From the NCBI RefSeq assembly GCF_017874615.1, contig NZ_JAGIKV010000040.1:1-40166 (forward strand): DNA of 40,166 bases, read 5' to 3'. Source of the DNA: Paenibacillus xylanexedens (GTDB lineage Bacteria; Bacillota; Bacilli; Paenibacillales; Paenibacillaceae). Positions 35,591 through 40,166 of this stretch are shown here, one piece after another; positions within the stretch are counted from its first letter, which is position 1, and the number at the start of each line of letters is the position of its first letter. The notes under the pieces were generated by a model. The model saw only the letters and a program-made list of their open reading frames with translations. It made no database searches and was not told the DNA's origin. The translations under genes were made by a program, and so were the position numbers.

Positions 35591-36697
35591 TTATTTTACC
35601 GTAACAGGGATCGTCACTTTTTTGTTGCCCCACTTGGCCGTTATGGACGTTTTCCCTTTGCCTACAGCCACAATCTTCCCATTTGTTACTGTCGCTACGC
35701 CCGGCTTTGTGCTGCTCCACACCGCACTGTTGGTCACAACAGTGGTTTTGCCCGTATCATACTGGGCCATCACACTCAACGTTGTACTTCCCTGTGGGGA
35801 CAAAACCAGTTTTTTCTGGCCTGTAATCAGCTTTTTGAGCAAAGGTACAACGGTAACCTCTGCCTTTATTGTCTGATTTTGATAAGTTCCTGTCAAGGTT
35901 GCTTGTCCCTCGGTCAGCGTCTTAACGGCTCCATTTTTCACGATAGCTACATTTGTGTTGGAAGAGGTCCATATGATTTGTTTCGAAAGGTTGACCGTTT
36001 TGCCATTCGCGTAGGTGCCGATAACCTTCAACGCTTTGGACTTCTTGATATTCAGCTGCATTGTGGCAGGAGTGACCTCAACTTTGGTAATCTCATCCGT
36101 CACAGCAACGGGAACTTTCACAATCGTTGTTCCGTATTTGCCTTGCAGCAAAACTCTGCCGGGTGTTACGCCTTTAATTTTACCGTTTTCCAGCACAGCC
36201 GAAGAAGTGGATACGGACCATACAATCTCAGACGTCACATCCTCTTCCTTACCATTCGCACGGGTAATACTTACTTTCGGAAGGGTGCTTTCACTGCCTT
36301 TAACAAAACTGTAGGATTTCGGTGAAGCTTTGATGCTTTTGATCTTCTCCTGCACTTGGACAATCAACTGGGCTTTAGACCCGTCTACTTCTGCAAAAAT
36401 CGTTGCTTCGCCTGCGGCCACAGCCTTGACTTTGCCTTTCACCATCGTCGCAACCGCTGCATTACTGGTGGACCAAGTCACGCCTTCGGTAACATCCTGC
36501 TTGTTATCAAAACCTTCCACCGTTGCCATCACCTGAAGCGCAGCTGTTTCGGAAACACTCATCTTCTGCGGGCTGCTATTAGTTATTTCAATCGATTTCA
36601 CGTCACCAGTAGCCGCCAAGGCCAACGAAGGGACCAGTAATGTTAATGCCATAATTAGAGCAAGCGTGCCTCGAAGCGCCATTTTGATTCTATTCAT
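35591..36697 (-). CDS. Secreted protein with Big2 immunoglobulin-like repeats
   Basis: This 368-residue protein begins at ATG 36697 (a TTG at 36709 sits too close to the ribosome site). It has a signal peptide ending PSLALAATG at about 27. Four Big2-type domains follow, each with the cores 'V.WSTSN..VA' and 'G.ATI.A' (for example VTWSTSNAAVATMVKGKVKAV at about 75-95, given in parts here, and IWTSSNTNVAIV). The family is found in adhesins and surface proteins. There is no LPXTG or SLH motif, so attachment to the cell is unclear; it may be a soluble or loosely bound surface protein. Confidence 0.87.
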   Translation of the reverse strand: MNRIKMALRGTLALIMALTLLVPSLALAATGDVKSIEITNSSPQKMSVSETAALQVMATVEGFDNKQDVTEGVTWSTSNAAVATMVKGKVKAVAAGEATIFAEVDGSKAQLIVQVQEKIKSIKASPKSYSFVKGSESTLPKVSITRANGKEEDVTSEIVWSVSTSSAVLENGKIKGVTPGRVLLQGKYGTTIVKVPVAVTDEITKVEVTPATMQLNIKKSKALKVIGTYANGKTVNLSKQIIWTSSNTNVAIVKNGAVKTLTEGQATLTGTYQNQTIKAEVTVVPLLKKLITGQKKLVLSPQGSTTLSVMAQYDTGKTTVVTNSAVWSSTKPGVATVTNGKIVAVGKGKTSITAKWGNKKVTIPVTVK

Positions 36698-36888
36698 TTT
36701 TAATTCCAACTCCCATAATCCAATATTTTACTTCTATTATATTATATCGGATACGAATTGCATAAAGTTGAATGACATAAGTGAGAGTCTTGGAACAATT
36801 CATGAGATCAGCGTGTAATCGTTATAGAAACCTTTGAATCTAGATCAACATAGTAGGAGCTTGGTTTATGTAAATACTATTTCCGTTT

Positions 36889-36941
36889 AAAAGGGGATGT
36901 CCATCGTCACATGCAACATGACGTGTGGAACATCCCCTTTT
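36889..36941 (-). terminator. Terminator of serS
   Basis: Arms AAAAGGGGATGTTCCA and TGGACATCCCCTTTT pair with one bulge and a 23-base loop; T residues follow on the minus strand. The A/T flanks on both sides could let it work in either direction. Confidence 0.7.
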
Positions 36942-36969
36942 TGAATTCCTAAAGCGTTACCTAACCTCT

Positions 36970-38277
36970 CTAATTCACTTCATCCTGCTCTGGCAAAATC
37001 AAGCTCTTGGCCCCGCCCATATAGGGCCGCAGGGCTGCCGGAATGCGAATGCTTCCATCCTCCTGCTGATGATTCTCAAGCAAAGGAATCAGGATACGCG
37101 GCGATGCCACCGCCGTATTATTCAGCGTGTGACAATAGGCCAACTTGCCTTCGGCATCGAGGCAACGAATATTCGAACGGCGCGCCTGAAAATCATGCAG
37201 ATTCGATGACGAATGCGTTTCTCCATATGCACCGCGGCTCGGCATCCAGGTCTCGATGTCATACTGTTTGTACGTTTTCTGCGACATATCTCCGGTACAT
37301 ACAGCGACAACACGATACGGCAGTTCCAGTAATTGCAGCAATTCCTCGGCGTGTCCCGTAATCTCTTGCAGCATGCGCTCCGATTCTTCCGCATCAGGAG
37401 CACAGAGAATGACCTGCTCGACTTTGGCAAACTGGTGCACACGGTACAATCCGCGTACATCTCGTCCGCCGGAGCCGACTTCACTACGGAAACACGTCGA
37501 TACCGCGGCCAGCTTCACAGGCTCTTGAACATCAACAATCTCATCCGCATAATACGAGACCAGCGGCACTTCAGAAGTTCCCACCAGCCACTTGTTCTCC
37601 CCTTCGAGTTCATAGACCTGATCTCGACCGGTTGGGAAGAATCCGGTGTTCACCAGTGCGTCCTCCCTGACCATCAGCGGTACCTCCATCGGTGTAAACC
37701 CGTGCTTCAGAAGCAAATCAAGCGCAAGTTGCTGTACTGCACGATGTAATAACAGACCAGCGCCTTTTAATACATAGCTTCGCGTACCACCGATCTTAAC
37801 TCCACGGGGAATATCGATCAGATCATGCAACTCCCCAAGTTCCACGTGATCTTTGGTGTTATACTCGAACGTTGGCACCTCTCCCACACGTCGCAGCTCC
37901 ACATTATCCGCGTCCGACGTACCTTTTGGGGTATCCGGGGATACGATATTGGGTACCAGCCATTGCAGCTTGGTTACTTCCTCCTGCACAGGGGCAAGCT
38001 TCGCTTCCACCTGTTCCAACTGTTCCAACTGTTCATTGATCTGTTTCACCTGAGCCCGCAAACCCTCGGCCTGTTCCCGATTCCCGGCTTGCATGAGTCT
38101 GCCAATGTCCGCGGATAACGTATTGCGCAATCTGCGTCCTTCTTCCGATTCCTGCAAAAGTGCCCTGCGTTCTTCATCCCGCTCTAACAATGTGCGAATG
38201 TTGATCTTGATTTTTTTCCCGTCTGCTGCGGCCTGAACCTCTTCTGCATGTGCACGAATCCACTTCATTTCTAACAT
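36970..38277 (-). CDS. serS: Serine--tRNA ligase
   Basis: This 435-residue class II aminoacyl-tRNA synthetase charges tRNA-Ser (and tRNA-Sec where present). The frame stays open upstream through the T-box to 38610, but the real start is ATG 38277 (MLEMKWIRAHAEEV), 9 bases after AAGGAG. The N-terminal coiled-coil arm (about 25-105) binds tRNA. Class II motif 2 is 'FRSEVGSGGRDVRGLYRVHQF', split around residue 290, and motif 3 is 'SNIRCLDAEGKLAYCHTLN' followed by 'ASPRILIPLLEN'. It is monocistronic, between a T-box and a terminator. Confidence 0.97.
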   Translation of the reverse strand: MLEMKWIRAHAEEVQAAADGKKIKINIRTLLERDEERRALLQESEEGRRLRNTLSADIGRLMQAGNREQAEGLRAQVKQINEQLEQLEQVEAKLAPVQEEVTKLQWLVPNIVSPDTPKGTSDADNVELRRVGEVPTFEYNTKDHVELGELHDLIDIPRGVKIGGTRSYVLKGAGLLLHRAVQQLALDLLLKHGFTPMEVPLMVREDALVNTGFFPTGRDQVYELEGENKWLVGTSEVPLVSYYADEIVDVQEPVKLAAVSTCFRSEVGSGGRDVRGLYRVHQFAKVEQVILCAPDAEESERMLQEITGHAEELLQLLELPYRVVAVCTGDMSQKTYKQYDIETWMPSRGAYGETHSSSNLHDFQARRSNIRCLDAEGKLAYCHTLNNTAVASPRILIPLLENHQQEDGSIRIPAALRPYMGGAKSLILPEQDEVN

Positions 38278-38299
38278 GGTCACCGTCTCCTTTGGCTGT

Positions 38300-38344
38300 A
38301 AAAATACAAAGAGCGCCCTCATCCCTTGGGACGAGGAGCGCTCT
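38300..38344 (-). terminator. T-box regulated terminator
   Basis: The 11-12 bp arms AGAGCGCTCCTC and GAGGGCGCTCT are followed by a T-rich tail (TTTGTATTTTT) on the minus strand, about 23 bases before the serS start. Confidence 0.88.
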
Positions 38345-38500
38345 GCTCGCGGTGCCACCCAACTTGCTGAATCAGGATATCCTGCTTCCAGCCTCTTGGT
38401 CCGCGATAACGGGCGGTTCCGGTTAACTTGGGGAAATATCGCTCCCCTGGCGAAAACGCCTCCGAGTTGGATGCTCTTCAACGGCATGGTCCGATCTGTA
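38300..38500 (-). promoter_or_regulatory. Ser-type T-box leader of serS
   Basis: On the minus strand the T-box consensus GGGTGGCACCGCGAGC (38345-38360) precedes the terminator hairpin. Its UGGC pairs with the GCCA end of uncharged tRNA-Ser, whose discriminator base is G. The specifier codon was not identified by eye. Uncharged tRNA would stabilise the antiterminator and raise SerS expression. The 5' limit is approximate. Confidence 0.88.
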
Positions 38501-38664
38501 ATTGTTGGTCTCAGTATATACGAACGCTGGACCAAATTGCAACCTTCTATATCTATCCGTAATTCATGGCACAACTTAACATGTCCTGTTATGATAGACT
38601 TTGTCTTCAAGATTGCGCTTTATTGTGATCCTCAATTTATGTATATAAGTAGAAGGAGTTCTTT

Positions 38665-39900
38665 ATGAAAAAATTACTTTGGATCGGATGTCTGTCCTAT
38701 TTCCTGATTGGACTTGCCCACGTTGTGCTCGGTTCCATTCTACCGGTTGCACTTGAACATTACGGCAAAGATTATAGCCAAGGCGGAACGCTGATCTTTG
38801 CTCAATTTGCCGGATTCCTCGGTGGTGTATTGTTATCTCCATGGCTGAACAGACGCTTTGGTAAACGCGGGGGCCTGTTAATCGCCACAGCGTTGCTCTG
38901 TATTGCAGAATTATCCTATATGCTGTTGCCACCATGGGGCTGGATGTTCGTCATTGCACCCGCTGCCGGCTTTGGATTCGGAATGGTTGAAGCTGTTATT
39001 GGAACCATTATCATTGCTGCAATCAAAGACAATACAGCCGTTGCCATGAGTCGACTGGAAGTATTATTCGGGATCGGGGCGATGGTCATGCCGCTCATTG
39101 CCAGCGGTCTGATTGCTGCCGGATACTGGCGCCTTTCCTTTCTCGTTGTTGCGATCTGCGCAGCGCTGACCTTTGTTTTCTGGGCAAAAGGATCATTCGG
39201 TGAACTCGATAAGTTTCTGGAGCGACAGAGTTCTAATAACGGTTCAGTACACGCCCACACTGCTGGGACATCAGGTGAGATGCATCCCGCATCTGCAAGT
39301 ACATCCAGTCCAACCTATCATGGCCGTAACAGGACTCTTCTGGTATTATTCGTCCTGTTCTTCTTCCTATATGTTGGCACAGAGATGAGTCTTGCGAACT
39401 TCATGCCAGCAATTCTGATTGAGAAAATGAACATGAAGGAAGCCGGAGCAGCGCTTAGCGTCACCTGTTTCTGGATTGCCATGTCCGTGGGACGACTCTT
39501 CGCCGGATATATCGCAGAGAAATTCCAATACCGCGTCTATGTCCTGTACAGTTGTCTTGCGTCTGTTCTTTTGTTAATGGTATTTCCATTTACAAACCAA
39601 ATCTGGTCTGCATTTCTCATCATCTTGCTGCTTGGACTTGCGATGTCAGGGATATTCTCCATTGCCCTTGTCTTCGCCAGTAAACTGCTACCCGGAACAG
39701 AAGAATCCACACCCAGCATTTTGATTGCCTCAGGTGGGGTTGGCGGTGCCATTCTGCCCTTGACTACGGGATGGAGTCTTGATCATCTGGCGGTTAATCA
39801 GTCTGCATGGATGCTTGCCATCTTTGCAGTTGGCCTGCTTGTCATTAGCGTGATCACGTATCAATGGCAGAACAAACATATAGTGAATTCTGCGACTTAA
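38665..39900 (+). CDS. MFS transporter
   Basis: This 411-residue protein with about 12 helices is the only clear plus-strand gene. It has MFS features: 'GGVLLSPWLNRRFGKRGGLL' loop 2-3 (a variant of the GXXXDRXGRR motif) and 'SVGRLFAGYIAEKFQYRVYV' in the second half. A central cytoplasmic loop (about 190-220) rich in Ser and His (SSNNGSVHAHTAGTSG and onward) joins the two halves. The substrate is unknown. GAAGGAG is 6 bases before the ATG. It is divergently transcribed from serS and followed by a strong terminator. Confidence 0.92.
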   Translation: MKKLLWIGCLSYFLIGLAHVVLGSILPVALEHYGKDYSQGGTLIFAQFAGFLGGVLLSPWLNRRFGKRGGLLIATALLCIAELSYMLLPPWGWMFVIAPAAGFGFGMVEAVIGTIIIAAIKDNTAVAMSRLEVLFGIGAMVMPLIASGLIAAGYWRLSFLVVAICAALTFVFWAKGSFGELDKFLERQSSNNGSVHAHTAGTSGEMHPASASTSSPTYHGRNRTLLVLFVLFFFLYVGTEMSLANFMPAILIEKMNMKEAGAALSVTCFWIAMSVGRLFAGYIAEKFQYRVYVLYSCLASVLLLMVFPFTNQIWSAFLIILLLGLAMSGIFSIALVFASKLLPGTEESTPSILIASGGVGGAILPLTTGWSLDHLAVNQSAWMLAIFAVGLLVISVITYQWQNKHIVNSAT

Positions 39901-39953
39901 CAGTTCTGTGTTGGTCTAGTCCTGAGGATTAGAAATACCTATTAAGGAAATCG

Positions 39954-39992
39954 AGATGTCTACTGTCATGACCTGACGGTGGACATCTTTTT
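39954..39992 (+). terminator. Terminator of the MFS gene
   Basis: Arms AGATGTCTAC and GTGGACATCT, further extended by TGTC/TGAC-type pairing, are followed by TTTTTG on the plus strand, 54 bases after the stop. Confidence 0.85.
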
Positions 39993-40007
39993 GTAGCATT
40001 ATTCTGT

Positions 40008-40070
40008 TCTAACGAACCTAACACACGCTATTTCCATCCATTTCCGCATGTTTGAAATCTAACGAATCCT
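40008..40070. repeat. Paired TCTAACGAA motif (dispersed intergenic motif, copy 2)
   Basis: TCTAACGAACCTA (40008) and TCTAACGAATCCT (40058) recur 50 bases apart. The sequence between them shares CCTAACACACGC and CCATCC with 8239-8263. It lies between the MFS terminator and the IS3-type element. Confidence 0.4.
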
Positions 40071-40077
40071 ATGGACC

Positions 40078-40166
40078 TATGTCAAAAAAGTAGACACTAC
40101 GCTGCGGATTTGTCCGTAAATTTCATCGCAAAACGAGCAGGGGAAAGATACCCTAGCGCGCCATGC
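40078..40166 (-). mobile_element. End of an IS3-family element cut by the right edge
   Basis: The 3' end of a transposase gene stops 14-19 bases inside a probable terminal repeat, which on the minus strand reads TGTCTACTTTTTTGACATAG. The family's short terminal repeats begin with TG. The precise end and any target duplication need the other end, which is outside. Confidence 0.6.
40097..40166 (-). CDS. IS3-family transposase OrfB, C-terminal 22 residues
   Basis: The minus strand reads HGALGYLSPARFAMKFTDKS then AA and stop. This is the normal tail of IS3/IS150-group integrase-type transposases, where '(H/N)..LGY.SP..F' follows the last catalytic Glu. Only this part is in the window, so integrity cannot be judged. 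Confidence 0.7.
   Translation of the reverse strand, partial: HGALGYLSPARFAMKFTDKSAA

Noticed and set aside
38278..38610. N-terminal extension of serine--tRNA ligase
   Set aside because: The region is the T-box leader and terminator; the real start at 38277 has a proper ribosome site and family N-terminus.

Overview
The window looks like a chromosomal segment from Paenibacillus or a close relative in the Bacillota. The evidence is the gene content (a lipoprotein-type PstS, PRD regulators, a Ser T-box ahead of serS, pxpBCA), strong AGGAGG-type ribosome binding sites, and two spore-surface-style collagen-like proteins. Almost every gene lies on the minus strand; the one clear plus-strand gene is the MFS transporter near the right end.

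Region 1 (1-10.0 kb) is the unusual part. A giant collagen-like gene on the minus strand starts at 6449 and runs off the left edge, with at least 2149 codons in the window. Nearly all of it is Gly-X-Thr triplets in a 15-residue (45-bp) higher-order period. A smaller complete paralogue (8281-9978) has the same N-terminal domain, a shorter Gly-X-Thr stalk and a BclA-like C-terminal head. Between them lies a graveyard: the C-terminal remnant of an MFS-type transporter, an IS200-like element whose tnpA has two nonsense codons, and a fragment of a polyketide-type acyltransferase lacking its catalytic GHSxG segment.

Region 2 (10.2-14.1 kb) is the high-affinity phosphate uptake operon pstS-pstC-pstA-pstB. 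A two-repeat PhoP box lies upstream, a read-through hairpin lies after pstS, and a terminator follows pstB. Region 3 (14.3-19.2 kb) is a sugar operon in which a PRD/EIIA transcription regulator, a class II ketose-bisphosphate aldolase and a fructose-type PTS EIIABC permease are tightly spaced behind a cre-like site. Region 4 (19.3-24.3 kb) holds an ArsB-type arsenite permease, a dCache chemoreceptor and an EAL-domain cyclic-di-GMP phosphodiesterase.

Region 5 (24.4-28.6 kb) holds a secreted 2',3'-cyclic-nucleotidase/5'-nucleotidase with a C-terminal LysM domain, a pyridoxamine-oxidase-fold stress protein and a Nudix hydrolase. Region 6 (28.6-35.4 kb) is a run of small minus-strand genes: 5-oxoprolinase pxpB-pxpC-pxpA, then a DUF2785 protein, a histidine phosphatase, a DinB-like protein, a DUF952 protein, a GNAT acetyltransferase, a DUF2809 membrane protein and a GrpB-family protein. 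Region 7 (35.5-40.2 kb) has a secreted Big2-repeat protein, serS with its T-box, the MFS transporter, and the end of an IS3-family transposase cut by the right edge.

Two diverged copies of a ~117-bp palindromic repeat (14.2 and 27.7 kb) mark intergenic spacers. The most notable biology is the giant collagen-like gene and its recombination-prone minisatellite. The other operons are recognisable housekeeping or accessory functions.
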